A stretch of DNA of 64,000 bases from Spinellus fusiger (GCA_025094145.1 JALLLS010000002.1:124001-188000), one strand, 5' to 3'; counted from the first letter of the stretch, positions 34,240 to 47,630 are shown. The notes: generated by a model from the letters alone, not told the origin. Numbers and translations: made by a program.

Positions 34240-34475
34240 GCGTGCCTGTCTGTACGTATACTTGTAGTATGTGTAAGTATGTAAGTGAGTGTGCGAGTGT
34301 GTGGGTGTCCTTGTGTTGGGGTGAGTATAACGAGAGGCGTGCGTATTTGTCTCTCCGTGTAAGTAATTGTGTGAGATGATATGTGTAAAGTATAGGTGTA
34401 GAGTGTAGTGTGTGAGTATGAAGATTGTCCTTTTATATATATATATATCCTTTCTTCTCCTTTTCAAATCTTCAC
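32726..34475. other. intergenic DNA with several microsatellites
   Basis: Includes CACA/CATA runs (about 32990-33130), AAATAAAA (33555-33580), AAT runs (33960-34030) and the TTTG/TCTG tract listed separately. Frames over these are artefacts. No gene is supported. Confidence 0.5.
34123..34240. repeat. (TTTG/TCTG)n tetranucleotide tract
   Basis: About 30 tandem TTTG and TCTG units. It lies a little over 200 bp beyond the stop codon of the LisH-WD40 gene, so it is in or near its 3' region. Both strands give long open frames here only because the unit has no stop. Confidence 0.85.
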
Positions 34476-37400
34476 TTAAATAGTCCACAGCATAAGATTC
34501 TTTTCTTTTTGGCTACTTGCAGAGGCAACCACTGTCTGGCCTCCTGATCGAGAACAAGCAATGCCAACCACCATGCCTGCCTGTGAGCCTGCCTTTTTAG
34601 GTTGTGCACCAGGAACACCGCACTGCCAAACATAAATGGCCTCGTATTCGCCATATACCACACGAAGCTTGTCCACACCGTTTGTACCAGTGCCGGCACT
34701 GGCCACAAACGCACAACTCGATATTTTGGTATGAGCTGAATGCATTGTTATGGCCTTCCAGTGGGATGTTTCATAAACACAAATCTGTTCATCGGAAGAG
34801 GTAACCAAAAAGTTGCCATCGTCAGACCAATCGATACAAGAGATGTTTTTTGCATGGTCAGTAGTAATGGTTCGAACAGCTGAGTTGTCTGCATAGGTGT
34901 TGGATGTGCTGCTCTTGGCAGCTGCAATGTCAATGGCATAGAGCTGGTTTCCAACAGCACAGGCCAAATAGTTACCAGCATGTGGGTGGAAACGCATAGG
35001 ATTAGCAGAAAAACCTGATTTTGATCCATTCTGTCCATGAAGAAGCGGGAAACACACTAGGATAAGTCTCTCGTTTCTTAAATATATCTCTTCCCCCCTC
35101 CCACTTTCTTACCAATCGTAATGTCTTTTCACACTTGGACGACAAAGTATTCCATACTTTAAGTTCTCCTTCCGCATCTAAAGAACAAATAATCTCTGAT
35201 CTTGCAGAGTCGAAATCCACCGCAGTGACTTGTGCCTTACAATCAAACTTGTTTACTTGCTTGGCGGAAAGCACACCTTCTGACAGAGCCGCACCCACGT
35301 CCCAAATACGCAAGCTCATATCATAGGAGGCTGTGGCCACCATATTGCGATTGTCTGGAGACCATCTTGCACAGGTAATTTGTGAAGTATGACCCTCCAG
35401 TGTCAATCGTGTCTGTTTGTCTTGTACAGCCCAGATCAACACCTTCTTCTCGTGGCCTGCACTTGCCATCCACTGGCCGTCAATGGAAAACCCGACCGTC
35501 GATACCTTATTGGTATGCCCTTGAAGTTCTCCATAAAGTTGCAAGGATTGTCCAGCTGCTGGTAAAGAAAGGGCATTGTCTACGTTTAACCCACCTCCCA
35601 TACTGGCAAGAAATCCACCTCCAAAAGGATCCAATTCGTTTCCGTCCGCCCCCATCATCAGTGCTTGATCCGGATTGTCGTCGCCCGGAACAAATATACC
35701 AAACTCACCATCACTCATCATAAACCGTTCAAGGTCAAAAGACATCATGGCATTCCCACTAGCTGCATTGGCTGCATTGGAGGACATGGTAGGGGCAGGA
35801 GACTGGGCATTCTCATTTGCAGATCCCAAGGCAGGTGAGTCAAGCTCAACATTTGAATTCCATGCCATGCGTTGTTGTTGTTGCATTTGCTGTCCTTGGC
35901 CCTTTTGCTGTCCTGGTGGGTTGCCTCGATTGATTTGGGGTGACTGACTGGCCTTGACAGCTAATTCTTGGTTAAACTGCTGCTGTACCCTTTGCTGTAA
36001 TTGACGCTGGTGGAGTGCTGCAACGGGAGAATCTTGAGGTCCTGAAAGATGACTTCTGTCAGCAGAAGGATGAGGTTGATTGGCGTTCATAACAAGAGGA
36101 CTCCCCATTGTATGAAGAGGAGGAGATTGACCTGCTTGAGATCCAGAAGCATTGATATCTTCATGGTTTTGCTTTTGTTTTTTTTGAGGGTGAGTCAATT
36201 GCTGTTGTTGCTGTTGAGCCTGGGCCTGTGCTTGAGCCTGCTGGGCCTGTGCTTGAGCTTGAGCTTGAGCTTGAGCCTGGGCTTGAGCCTGAGCCTGGGC
36301 TTGAGCCTGGGCTTGTTGCTGTTGATGCAATTGAGCCTGTTGCTGTTGCTGCTGTTGAGCATAGTGCTGTTGTTGCTGGTGCATCATACGCTGCATATGT
36401 TGACGTTGGTAATTGGCCAATGCCTTTTGTTTTTCGGGATCTTGAGGTGATTCAGGCATCACAGGGTTAGGGCTTACCATAGTATTAGGTGATCCTTGGC
36501 TGGCTTGCATTTGCTGCTGTTGCTGCTGTTGCATCAGCCGACGGTGGTTATTTACTAACATTCGCTGTTGTTGTTGTGCTGCTGCTAACTGTGTAGGTAA
36601 TTATCATATCAACACACAATACTCCATAAGTGTCATTTTTCTTTCTCATTTTCATCTCCATTGAACCTACTTGTTGTTGCTGTTGTGCTTGAGCAGTAAG
36701 AGCGGCTGGCATATGCCCCTTGTTCATCATTTGTTGGGCTATTATAAGACTCATTGCTATAAGAATGTATGAGAGACAATAACAAAACTTATCGCCTTAC
36801 AGTCTCCTGCAAAAGAAGAGCCTGGCATCATACCAGGACTTTGCATGTTTCCAACAGCTGTCATTTGTCCTGGTCCAACAGAACCTGGAATGCCCACATT
36901 TGAGTTTCCTGGAGTTCCTGGTTGTCCATTTCCTATCATTACGAATATGTTTGTTAAACTGTTTTTAATGGCATTGTATATATAGCAAAAGAACATATTT
37001 ATAATGATCTATACGGAGCATTACCTGCTTGAGGAGCAGCACCATTACGGCCATTGGAGTCAACACCAGAAGCCGGTCCCATCTGTTGTTGGTGCGGTTG
37101 CTGTGCCTGTTGCTGTTGATGTTGCTGTTGCTGCACCTGTTGATGTTGCTGGGCTTGTTGCTGGGCTTGTTGCTGGGCTTGCTGTTGCTGAGGGGTAGAT
37201 TGCAACTGTTGCTGTTGAGCATGCTGTTGAGCATGTTGATGTACCTGCTGCTGTTGAACCTGATGTTGGTGTTGACCCTGTTGTTGGAGCAACTGTTGGC
37301 TCATCAGAGCCTGTTGTTGCATTTGCATACGTGCTTGAACAGTATTGCCTTGTGCCATTCTTTATGCACGAGTTAGAAAAGAGATAGCCACGAATACCCC

Positions 37401-39265
37401 TTTTTAGATAACTCACGCGTTTCGCATCATATTGTTATGGGCCATCTGGGCATTGTGCTTTCTGAATTGAGTATGAAGAAGAGCCTGTTATATGATATTA
37501 GTTATCTCATCCATGGACTGAGAGAAGAAAGTAAGTGTTCTCTTGTAATTTGAAGAACAGTTGCAAGATTATATTCTAAAGACATCTTGTCAAAGCACCG
37601 ACAGCTTTGATACTTGAGTCATAGTATAGATCCTTTCGATTCTCCACACATACACACATGCACATTGGTCCCGGTGTTTACTTTTCATTTACTACTCTTC
37701 TCTTCTATTTATCTTCCTTCGTACTACTACCAGTGGTAATAGAGAGAACAAAAGAAAGAGAGAGAGAGAGGAGCTATTTTACTTACTCGTTCGTCAGGGT
37801 TGAGCGTTTGTGGATCACGTCCACCAAATCCAAGCGATGACATGGCAGAACTAATAATGGCACTGTGCATATTAAGAGTATTGGGATGTCTGTTCATTAT
37901 TGGCTGTCCCTGTGCATTCAAATGAACACCTTGTACACCTGCCATGGGTGAATTCATCATTCCCTCTGTCATTGGGTGAATTCCTTCATTTCCAATAGCA
38001 TTTCCTCGCTGCATTTGTTGTGGAGAGAAAGAAGGCGACGCAGTATGTCTACCTTGTATATGCTGTTGAGGCAAAGAAGCAGGTAAGCTTTGCGGTGTAT
38101 GTACAATATTATTCTGAGGAGGTGGCATGACATTGGTGGGCAAAGATGCCACACTGCTTGCGGGTGATGGACGGGGATCCCGTGACATAGGAGTATGCTG
38201 CGATGGCATACTTTGCAGGTGAGTTGTCTGACCTACGTGCTGTGAAGGGTGAGGGTGTGAGTGGTGAGGATGTTGCTGTGGAGATAAAGCTACCCTTTGT
38301 ACTTCAGAGGCACGCCTTTGCTGTTGCTGTGCCTGTGCCTGGGCTTGTTGGGCTTGCTGGACTTGCTGATGTTGTGCTTGTTGGGCTTGTTGTGCCTGTT
38401 GTGCCTGCTGGGCCTGCTGTGCTTGTTGGGCTTGTTGTGCCTGTTGTGCCTGCTGGGCCTGTTGTGCTTGCTGCTGTTGGGCCTGCTGCTGCTGGGCCTG
38501 CTGTTGTTGTGCCTGTTGCTGTTGTGCTTGTACCTGCTGCTGTTGTGCCTGCTGCTGTTGCTGCTGCTGGGCTTGTTGTACTTGTTGCTGCTGAGCCTGG
38601 GCTTGCTGTTGCTGCTGAGCCTGTTGTACTTGTTGCTGCTGTACTTGCTGTGCTTGTTGTGCTTGTTGCTGCTGGGCCTGCTGTTGCTGCTGGGCTTGGG
38701 CCTGCTGTTGTTGTTGCATATTGAATGTCCTTTGTTGCTGGAGAGCTTCTTCTCGACGGGCACGGAGAAATTCATGGTACTGAGATCATATATATACACA
38801 CAAAAAAGTGAGACACGATATACTAAATACTACTCACTTCGTCGTGCATTACTGCTTCCTTACTAGCTTGAGCGTCCTTATGTTTTGCGTGGTACACATC
38901 CCAAAAGACACCCCACCAGTCGGAAAGAAACCCTGTTGGAACGTCTACCGGAGGAGAATGGTCTGCAGAGACATTTGCTTCAGCAGAAAAGGCTCGAGCT
39001 GCTTGTTGGTAGTTACGTTTCTTGCAGTAGTCATAGATGTATAAGTGCAATAGCTCTGTTGCTCTGTCTACAACCGGCCGATTGTTTTGTCTATAGAAAC
39101 AAAATTCAGTCCATCTCATACAGATACCCTTCATTGGAAACATTCAAGAAAAAAAAAGACACTTTTGGTTGGTGCCTTCATCAGGACCATGGTTCTTTTC
39201 TCTCTTTATTCATTCTGATCCACATACCCCTCCCAGTTACTCCTCCTTATTTGCGACTGTGCCAT
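34476..39265 (-). CDS. LisH + Q/A-rich + WD40 transcriptional corepressor, LEUNIG type
   Basis: About nine exons. Exon 1 (39228-39265) encodes MAQSQIRRSNWE; exon 2 (38838-39090) has ATELLHLYIYDYCKKRNY and PTGFLSDWWGVFWDVYHA, a LisH/LUFS module as in LEUNIG, SSDP and Flo8. Exon 3 (37787-38779) is a long Gln/Ala tract, then Pro/His/Gln-rich sequence. Later exons (37417-37484, to about 37025, about 36794-36944, about 36660-36754) are Q- and G/P-rich. The last two hold WD repeats (GELQGHTNKVSTVGFSIDG, LEGHTSQITCARWSPDN, YDMSLRIWDVG, GELKVWNTL, ISCIDWSDDGNFLVTSS, ending LMLWTI). LEUNIG-type proteins recruit corepressor machinery through LisH and Q-rich parts and bind partners through WD40. That it acts so here is inferred from domain order. 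The gene appears complete. Confidence 0.88.
38330..38719 (-). repeat. coding (CAG/CAA + GCN)n Gln-Ala repeat
   Basis: Minus-strand CAG/CAA and GCC/GCA/GCT codons repeat for about 130 codons (units QQAQ, QAQ). A second tract, a run of QA dipeptides, lies at 36215-36330. The other frames of these repeats are also open for over 150 codons, which explains the long Leu- and Val-rich antisense frames. Confidence 0.85.
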
Positions 39266-39901
39266 GTGTGATGTCAAAGTAGGACCGGTGATTTCTCTAT
39301 TTTTAAGCACTGCTGTATTTTGGGATAACAAAAAAAGCACTGTTAAAGGTGAACGTGCAAGATTTGATCGCGAGTTTGAGCCCAAGCTAAAGGAAAGGGT
39401 GAAGAGGGGGTTGAAAGAAGAAACGCCGCAGATTGGACACATATATTTCCACCCATTGATTGACGTCACGATTCCAGACTCAAATTTCGTATGCTTTTGC
39501 TATTCAGCTTTTTTTTATATTTTTTATTTGTTATTTTTGCTGGTGTATTTGATAAAGAAAGGGTGTTTTTATGCATAAACAAGGAAAAGAAAAAAAATAC
39601 AATGGGTATTGCATAGACATATATGGTTCATTTGACTGTTTTCCAATGACAAATCAGGCAAGAATGATTGGCTCAAATATATCTATTTGTATGAGTAGGT
39701 GTAGTTTGGAAAATGAAAAATAACTATTTAATCTTCCGACTATCATTGTGTCTTAGGAATTGAATCTCTTCCACTGTTTTCTCTTTCCCTTGAGAAATAG
39801 AATCGATACAAGTCTTAAAGAAAATACTACAGGGAGATAAGAAAATAACCCTATAAGAGTTGCCTAATAGATCTATTCAGTAAAACTATGCAGAAGCACT
39901 G
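39266..39901. other. upstream region of the LisH-WD40 gene, no other gene seen
   Basis: A plus-strand frame at 39264-39578 overlaps the first exon and runs into an AT-rich stretch. I see no domain and treat it as a shadow. The area should contain the promoter of the minus-strand gene; no clear TATA box was found. Confidence 0.4.
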
Positions 39902-40259
39902 TTCCCGTAGAATAACTGAGGTTTAAAGCTAGTGTATTTTTATACTGCCAATAAGGTTTTTGCAGTGATACTATGAGATATCTGCTCTGAACAAGGACAA
40001 TGTCAATTTAGAAAACATTGCTGGCCATCCCAGTGTCTCTTTCAGAAGAGTGAGTTATACCTGTCTTTCTACACTGAATTATGAGGCAGAATCGGATGCA
40101 GTGCTTGTGTTTAGAATAATAATAATAAATACATTTGTAACTAAGAAATGGATCTCTTATGATGCCAAAGTAAATATAAGACAGGTGTAGACTACAGAAT
40201 ACAGTCTATGGCAAATGCACTTTCTGTAGGCTGTAGTATCTTTCCTTTCTTCTGTTATT
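39902..40259. repeat. dispersed 358 bp repeat, copy B
   Basis: Near-identical to 22554-22909 (see there). The plus frame reading NLENIAGHPSVSFRRVS is open for about 70 codons in this copy. Confidence 0.8.
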
Positions 40260-43200
40260 TCTTTCTTTTCTTTTTAATTCTTTAATGGTAAGAATACATG
40301 CAGTGATAGCGCTATTTTTATTACATAAAGAGAAAGTACTGTGATTTACAATGACAGGTGGGCCATTTAACAGCAGTGTATCTTTCATTCTCATCACTGC
40401 ATATCTCTGTTTTGATTTTTCTATCCCTGTATTTAAGCTGTTTTCTATATATGTCCCATTGTATTCCGCGTTCTCATAAAACAGCCAATATGTCCAATGC
40501 GCTCTTGTCACTCACTACCCATGTAAATGAAAAATACTTAAATTGTATATATGTCAGTGGACAATGATCAAAGCCTACACATTTTATCATAGTCTTATCC
40601 CTCAAACCCAAAGCATATGTGCAAAACAGAATTGATCTGATACCTGGGCCTCAATATCAGTTGGATTAAGACGTGTAGAGCCAAGAAAAAATGTTCTAAA
40701 AGGTAGAGAGAATATCTTATAAATGAAACAGACAATATGATGACCAAAATAAAGGCTCGTCTTTTGTTGATTGGGCAAAAGGAGACTAAGAACGCCGATT
40801 GGTTGCATCAGGAGTTCTCTGGAGGATAACTAATGTAGAATTAAATATAGTTTCAGATATTTATGTTCTCATGGGCTTTAAAGTGCTGGGCAAACAGTCA
40901 AGTTTAGGGATCATCACTCTATGATGGCACCTATAAAAGAGAACATTAAAAGAAGCACACAATAAAAGTGACAAAGGAAAGTGCACAGGGAAAAGGGCTT
41001 TGGAAACAGAGACACTGAACAGTACGCATCAATAGTGATTTCTTTTCTTGGTAAATTAGTGTCAGCAATGAAACACTCATAACTGTGCATGACTTTTTAC
41101 ACAAATGATAAATTCAAAGAGATATGCATTTATTAAATGAGGTATATATACAGAACAAAGAAAAGACACAACAATACATACTGTTGAATTCAAGGAGTAC
41201 AACACCAGATAACCTACTACTGGAATTATCAATGCCTTTGTTTGAGTGTACACGGTATTATAAAAATTGAAATCCAAACCGGTGGATAATGTCTACCAAC
41301 AATGACTATCGGCGGATTTTCAATAGACACTAGACTGTCCATTCTATACATTATGGGTAATCATAAAGAGCCGTGTCAGTGGATCCTTCGATACCACAAA
41401 GCCAATAACTTCAAGTAACTCTCTATATTCCATTGTTACCGAGATATGTTCTTTTATAGTTATTCTCTGGTGATCCAAGCTACAAAAATAAAAATAAAAA
41501 GACCAATAGAGTGTGCTTTGAAGGAAAGTAGCCGATCGCCCACTTAAATTGATTTAGAGAGAAAGAAGCAGGAGGGTTTATTAGAAAAATGGACTCATTG
41601 GACACACTTGTTCTATTCAAAAGCCTTTACTGGTCGTTCATAATGACATATCCTTGGATAGGCAAATGAGTCTGTTTTTATTGAAAGGTAGATTAGTCTA
41701 CGAGCATCACAGTCTACTGATCTGTACTCAAGAATAGGCCAAATAAAAACAGTATAAGCTCTAAGAGCGGCTTTGGCATCACAGCCATTTATATACATTT
41801 ATATACATTTGTACACACACATACCCCCTCCTCCCCCCCTCTCTTCTTTCCTCTCTCTTTCTCTCTCTCAGCTTTTGCATTACTGTAAGTGTTTTAAGCT
41901 ATGAGTGGGAGAAATATGCACCCTGGTAAGGACCCTGATGTGAGAGGGGGGATAATGAGATACTTGTATCCATTTCACATGATAGTCTTGTTGTCATAGA
42001 AAGTATGCACTAGGAGTAGTGGATACGTTGCACCTGAAGGGAGTCCATTTGTAACCAAGGAGAATACGGGAATCCCAACAAATACCAGCCTGTGATGTAT
42101 GCCTTTTTTGGGGTGATTCATAAAGTCCAAATAACAGAGAAATAATACAGTTCTAAACAAAGATCTAGTAAAGGTAGAAACATATTATAGTATGTACATA
42201 CATTTATCCAACAAAAAGGCCACATTTCTATTCATTGAAAAGTATGTAGGGTAGGCTTGTTTGAAATGTAAAAAAAAGAGATACTATTGAATCTATATCT
42301 ATTACTACTTGTTGAATTAGTATGGGGTGCAATTGAACCTAGAGACACTTCAACAGTTGCATGGGTATACTATGGTTTCTATCACTCAGAAAATATCAAC
42401 AGCATTCTTTCTATATGCATGAGTACTCGTTGAGCTGGACATAATTTCATAGTCACCTTTATCAGTGAAACAATCTTTATTCATTGTTGATGCTTATATC
42501 TTGGACATTTCGTACTACCCTATTGTATTTTGTCTTTTGTTTGACAAAAGTAGCAATATAGGCATTATTTTGGTCAAAGTATCTGTGAGCTAGGACTTAC
42601 CCATGTATCCGGATTCATTCTAAAACTACACATGTTCAACAAAAGACAAAAAAAAACAAAGAACTATCTAATAATCGACACTTTATATGAGAAAGAGCAA
42701 AGGCAGGGATTTGACATTTGCTGATTAAAGAGATGCCCTGTCCTTTCTTGAAGATCACTTTTAGTTATTCCAAAAAGCAAAATCGCTGTTTTGGATTTTG
42801 ATGTCGTGCAAAAAACAATAATCCATGTGTCTAAAATTGAAGCCGTATTCACATATCATAAACTTTGTTGGGTTTTACTTGCCACTTAGTAGCTGCCGTA
42901 TAAATCTCGTAGTATTTTTATTTTATCTATAAAAGAAGCGATAGACCCCTTAGTCTTTTTCCTTTTTCCTTTTTTTTTTTATCTATTTACAATTGTTTTT
43001 TTTTACAAAGATAGTCACGGGCCTGTTGGTAAGCACAGAATTGAGCCGGCAGATCTTGTTGTTGGCTATTTGTTTATCATAGAAATAATAAGGTCATATA
43101 TTCTACTTTTAATGAATAAACCTCCGCAAAGACCATCTATTCCTGCAACGCATTCAGCTGCAGATGAAAAAAAAATATTAAAGATGTTGATATGGAGATA

Positions 43201-44980
43201 TACAATAAGTGTTGCTATATAGCTTACTCCGATGATGTGGAAAGAAAGAAAAAACTATATTAATTCACCTATTTTTCAGTAGAAGTTCAATTGTTTCTGC
43301 AGTAACAAAACAACTCAGTATTCTTACTCGTGCAGCCCAGAGATAAGTCAAAAGCATGTTCGAGAAATAATAATAGTCAGGTCGACATCACATTCTTAGG
43401 GGGAGTATAAGCAGTCTCTTTGCAAATACACTGATGAGAATCCTTCTGTTATCTTGACTAAGATGGTGGTCCAATTAACCTATACTTTACAGTATATTAT
43501 GTCTTTTCTGATGAATGTTTCTCTCCTTAGTTTAATTGGCATAGAAGAAATGTATTCACTCTCGAGAATATCTATCCATCTTTCTCTGTGCTCTCCTGAA
43601 CTGAACTGAAACTCAATTGAGCAGGTTTTGGTCAATTGTCAAGAGTAGAGTGAAATAAAATAACTTGATAGAAATAGAACCTCCAATGACTAAAAATATT
43701 GAAACATGCAACAGTTTATATTTAATGGAATTGAAAGGATTTATTTCTAATTCAGTTGAATCTTTTTAGTAGGTGCCTTAACAAAGAAAGATGATAACAC
43801 CTCTATACCAATCTCAGGAAGCCAGAAATCACTTTTTATTAGTATAGAAATAAGATGATATGATATCTAGTGTAATGTAGGCCTTAAAGTGAATAAAAAA
43901 GCAAATAATATGAGTCATATACAAGTACATGTAATGAGATGTTATTTTTTTTTGAAATGTTCGTGTAGTTTATTGTTTATTTTTAACATTCCAAATACAG
44001 TCTTTATATAGGAATGTATTGTCAAGCATTAGATACTAGTAGTAGACTATCGTTATTTCAAAGGTAGTAGAGTAATGACAGCTCAATTATGAACAACTTT
44101 TTCATAAAAACCACAACTCTGAAATACGTTTCTGCTTTGACTTTTTTTTTATATCAATAACAATGAATACTTTTTTTTATTACTATTTATTGAGGCATAA
44201 TTTTTTATTTTTTATTTTTTAGTGTAAACATAATATCGTCTGTCATCATGGAATTACGACACCAACAAAAGATAGCATGCAATGAGATCCAGACATATGG
44301 ATAACATCTCTTAGACGACTGAAGTTTGTTAAGTAAACAGACACTTCCAAAATAGACATTAGGTATTGCACATGAGACAATTTAGTTATGATATACAACC
44401 TATCTTCATGCAGTTTGTTTTTTATCGATTGATTTCATCTCAAACACTGAAAGCCATAAAGAGTTCCAATAGACCCAAATTTTTTTGCCATTGAAATTTA
44501 CTTCACATCACCATACCCAATGCTCATACTGTCATATGCTTGGTGTGAGAAAGTGGTGATGATACAATCTGGACAATCATTAAAACTGTATAGTCGTTTA
44601 TGTTTGTCAGGGAATTCAGTGGACATGTCTTCCGTGCGTATGTTCTGTCGTATACACTCTTTGCAGTTCTAGAGAATCTATTCTTATCATATTAATATAT
44701 AGTTATATCTTCAGATATGAACTTATACCTGTTGGTATTCCTTTTTTTAGTATAAAATACAATGGCATTGAATCTATTTGATAGACATTATGATGCTATT
44801 TGGAATCCAAAGCATATTATCTCATCCAAGTTATATCATTCATCTGGTAAACATATCGGAAGTCTTAATACTGATCATCAGATAATGAATTTTACTATAT
44901 GTATTTATGGATTTTATGTTCTATAACAGATTTTATTATTATATACTCTAAATATAGGTATCTGAATAGCATAGACCTAT
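40260..44980. other. long intergenic region, no supported gene
   Basis: AT-rich throughout, with a CT-rich tract (41825-41870). A minus-strand trace near 41613-41798 is listed separately. The frame at 41975-42160 and shorter ones show no recognisable domain. I see no RNA gene. Confidence 0.45.
41613..41798 (-). pseudogene. possible LINE reverse-transcriptase tail fragment
   Basis: The minus-strand frame contains AKAALRAYTVFIWPILEY, which resembles the L-x-AYKTLIRPILEYG-type segment at the end of LINE reverse transcriptase domains. The surrounding frames have stops. The match is one short motif only. Confidence 0.4.
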
Positions 44981-45072
44981 TGGCATGTAAATCAAATAAT
45001 AATAGCAAGAATAGATCCTCGCACTAGTTCTCGGTAAGATTTCTCCGTAGATATATTTCCATCAAAATAATA

Positions 45073-45998
45073 GTGTATGATATGTTTATTAGTGGTCAAA
45101 TCATAGTACAATGGAAAAGAAATGTTACTTATCAAGAGATTGCTGACAATATTGACATCCCAAAGAGCACAGTGGGCACGATCGTCTTATTGTATAAAAA
45201 CAAAGGCAAAACTCAACTCAAAATACGTACAGGAAAACATGAAAAGGTGTTATCTACTTCAAAACTGGCAATAACCTTGTATATTTGCAGAAACCCTATG
45301 CAAACAATTGCATATCATTTGAAAAATATTAATGATACAGGCATGAATATTTGCCGTAGGACATTTTTAAAATACATTAATAAACTCGGGGTTTTTTCAT
45401 GCTCACCACTAAGAAAACTTAGTATGACACTTAATCACAAGCAAAGACGATTAGAATAGTCTAAAAAATGTTGATTGGCCAGTGGAAAGGTTGGGTAACA
45501 TCGTTTGGTCTGATGGGTCTCTTTTACAGTTGTGGCAATGATAAAGGGACTAGAGTAATCAGGAAGATAGGTGAAAGGTATGAGAAGCATCATACACAAT
45601 AAACATACAAGTATGGCAAAGGCTTGGTCATAGTTTGGAGTTGCTTTTGGAGGGAGGGTGTAGGATCTCTTGTACTCTTAGAGGGATCAATTAATCAAGA
45701 CAAGCATGTCAATGTACTTGCCAAATACTTTCTTTCTTAGTTCCAAAAATTGCAAAAGGACTTTAAGACTATGCTCTTTCAAAGTGCCCCATTGATTAAG
45801 AATAAAGACTTTGCTACAAAGTACAGAACACTTTTTTTATAATGAGAATGTAGACAATCATTTAGAGCAACTGTTTCAAATCTTGTGTTATTCTATGAAC
45901 TTTTTATTATGAACATTTTAGACTGATAGATATGCCTTTATTTTTCAAAATAAAATAAAAAATTGGTTTTCTGTCCACTCATTTATTGCATGGGACTG
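45073..45998 (+). pseudogene. Tc1/mariner transposase, decayed, with 3' terminus
   Basis: The frame at 45073-45459 is the N-terminal paired-like HTH region (WKRNVTYQEIADNIDIPKST; RRTFLKYINKLGV). Beyond its stop, shifted frames give NIVWSDGSL (first Asp region), GTRVIRKIGERYE and YGKGLVIVWSCFW. The third acidic region is missing. The element end at 45998 reads, as reverse complement, CAGTCCCATGCAATAAATGA, then GTGGACAG, with TA outside (45999-46000), a typical Tc1 terminus. The matching left terminus was not found upstream of 45073. It lies directly beside a tail of the Fanzor-type element family, but its terminus differs from theirs, so it is a separate element. Confidence 0.8.
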
Positions 45999-46019
45999 TA
46001 TACCTCACCAAAATGAAAA

Positions 46020-46658
46020 TATTTTTATTCTTTAGGCTATTAATATTTTTTTATTTCCCACACTGCACATAGAACTTAACACTCAGGTACTTTTCAAGAT
46101 GAGCATAACTAAGCAAGGTAATGTGATATTATTAACAAAGCAAAACAATAGAAGTGATAGACACTACCAAGGACTATTCTGAAAGTAAAAAGGTAAGCAG
46201 TGTCTTCATATGGGCTATGGCTTATTCTAATCCACAAGGCACTCATTGTATTGTTATTAGGCAATTAAAGACTCCTTTCAAGTCAGTCTCAGGTGGTATT
46301 CTGTACTATCTAGGGTCTCTAGGGTGTACTACTGAGCATAGTTATCTATCTCCCAAGGATAAAGCACAAGGCCTTTAGGGTGTGGACTCTATTGCTATGA
46401 AGGAATACGCCTAGAACAGCAGTAGCTATAGTTATATAGTATTATCTATAATATTATAATTGTTTTTATTTATTTATAAACACTATATTCTATTGATAAT
46501 ATAATTTTATATTGAGGTATCCACAAAAAGAAATGAAAACTGGATACTTGCAAACCTTTTGACTTCTTTAAACGCAGTTCCATAAAAGGGCAAAATTCGG
46601 GATGGACGTAAAAGGAAGATTGTGTCACTGCTTAAAAGCCAGAAAATCTCCTGGTGTG
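46020..46658. mobile_element. truncated tail of the Fanzor-type element family, copy 4
   Basis: Matches about 3180-3811 and ends CTCCTGGTGTG with TA at 46659-46660, the family right tip. The left part of the element, including any nuclease, is absent, with a Tc1 remnant just to the left. It carries an intact version of the 74-aa ORF. Confidence 0.7.
46154..46378 (+). CDS. 74-aa conserved ORF in element tail, second copy
   Basis: Same length and reading as the ORF at 3311-3535, beginning MIDTTKDYSE and ending SPKDKAQGL, with about ten substitutions and no stop or gap. Function unknown; see the first copy. Confidence 0.35.
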   Translation: MIDTTKDYSESKKVSSVFIWAMAYSNPQGTHCIVIRQLKTPFKSVSGGILYYLGSLGCTTEHSYLSPKDKAQGL

Positions 46659-46660
46659 TA

Positions 46661-47630
46661 GGCAAAAGAATCTGATATTTAAGTGACAGTCTCCTGCCAA
46701 ATATAGGTATAACCATGCATTACCTTTTTAGGGCATTTTCTCTAGAGGAGAAGCTCTATTGATTTTCTCGATAAAGATTTGTCACACTTCTGTGATATTT
46801 ATCACAAACCTCACCACTCAAATATTGCACTCTATTCTTTAAATCCTGAATAGACATGCATAATATTAGTATTTCTTACTGAATGAGTTTGAAAGATAGA
46901 CAAACCTCTACAAAGGTATGGACTGGATTTAGTTTTATGTTCTACTGTCATTTGAGTGATTTATGAAGATTTACAATAGCAACTATAAACACTCTCAGGA
47001 CCTTTAGATTATTTTATTTTATTTTATTTTATTTTATTTTTAAAAAAAAAAAGAAAAGGTTTTGAGTGGAAAATTAGCTGTAGATTTAATCAGATACAAG
47101 TAAATCCATTGGAACTTTCTTTTGGTCCAGAAATATTTAGTTTCTATTCAGTAGCAATTCCAATATGAATAGAAACATATAATTATGGAAAATATATCCT
47201 TTCTATTAGTTACCATGGTCCATTGTTTTTACAATTCTTAATATAATATAACCAGTTCACATCATGAATCTGAAAAATAAAAGCAGTTTTATATGTGCGA
47301 AAACACCCCAAGTTTAATTATGAGTTCAAAAACATGCAAGTTTCTTTTTTTTAAGGAATTTAATTTTATTAAATCTTTAGCAACGGGCACACGTCACACT
47401 GAGCGGTGATACCGTGGGAAAACTGTTAAAAAAAGAATATCTATGTAGAACTAAGAAATAATTATATACACTTGGCCAACAACATTCTTTTCTTTAAGAG
47501 AGAAGCTGTTGCAAAAGAAAAAAGAGATATGTATAAAGAATACAACATGTAGGTCACTTGGCTGAACACACCCCTAGAAAGTGCTCAATAGTGCCAGTAA
47601 ATTGAGAAAGATTCGACACTAGGGGACTAT
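46661..47630. other. intergenic DNA, no supported gene
   Basis: Contains a (TTTTA)n run (about 47010-47041) followed by a poly-A stretch. No gene is seen. Confidence 0.5.

Noticed and set aside
34104..34379. 91-aa plus frame and 132-aa minus frame over the TTTG/TCTG tract
   Set aside because: The tetranucleotide unit has no stop in any frame, so the frames are artefacts of the microsatellite. Not a CRISPR array either: the units are 4 bp with no spacers.
36049..36470. Leu-rich and Glu/Leu/Pro-rich plus-strand frames
   Set aside because: Antisense to the second Q/QA tract of the same gene.
37004..37376. Plus-strand frames rich in Val/Ala and Leu
   Set aside because: Antisense to a Q-rich exon of the same gene.
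38203..38866. Long Val/Pro-rich and Leu-rich plus-strand frames (173 and 189 aa)
   Set aside because: They are antisense readings of the Gln-Ala codon repeat of the LisH-WD40 gene.
45073..46658. Tc1 transposase at 45073 as the transposase of the Fanzor-type element
   Set aside because: Its own terminus (CAGTCCCATGC..., end 45998) differs from the CACACC tips of the Fanzor family, so it is a neighbouring separate element.
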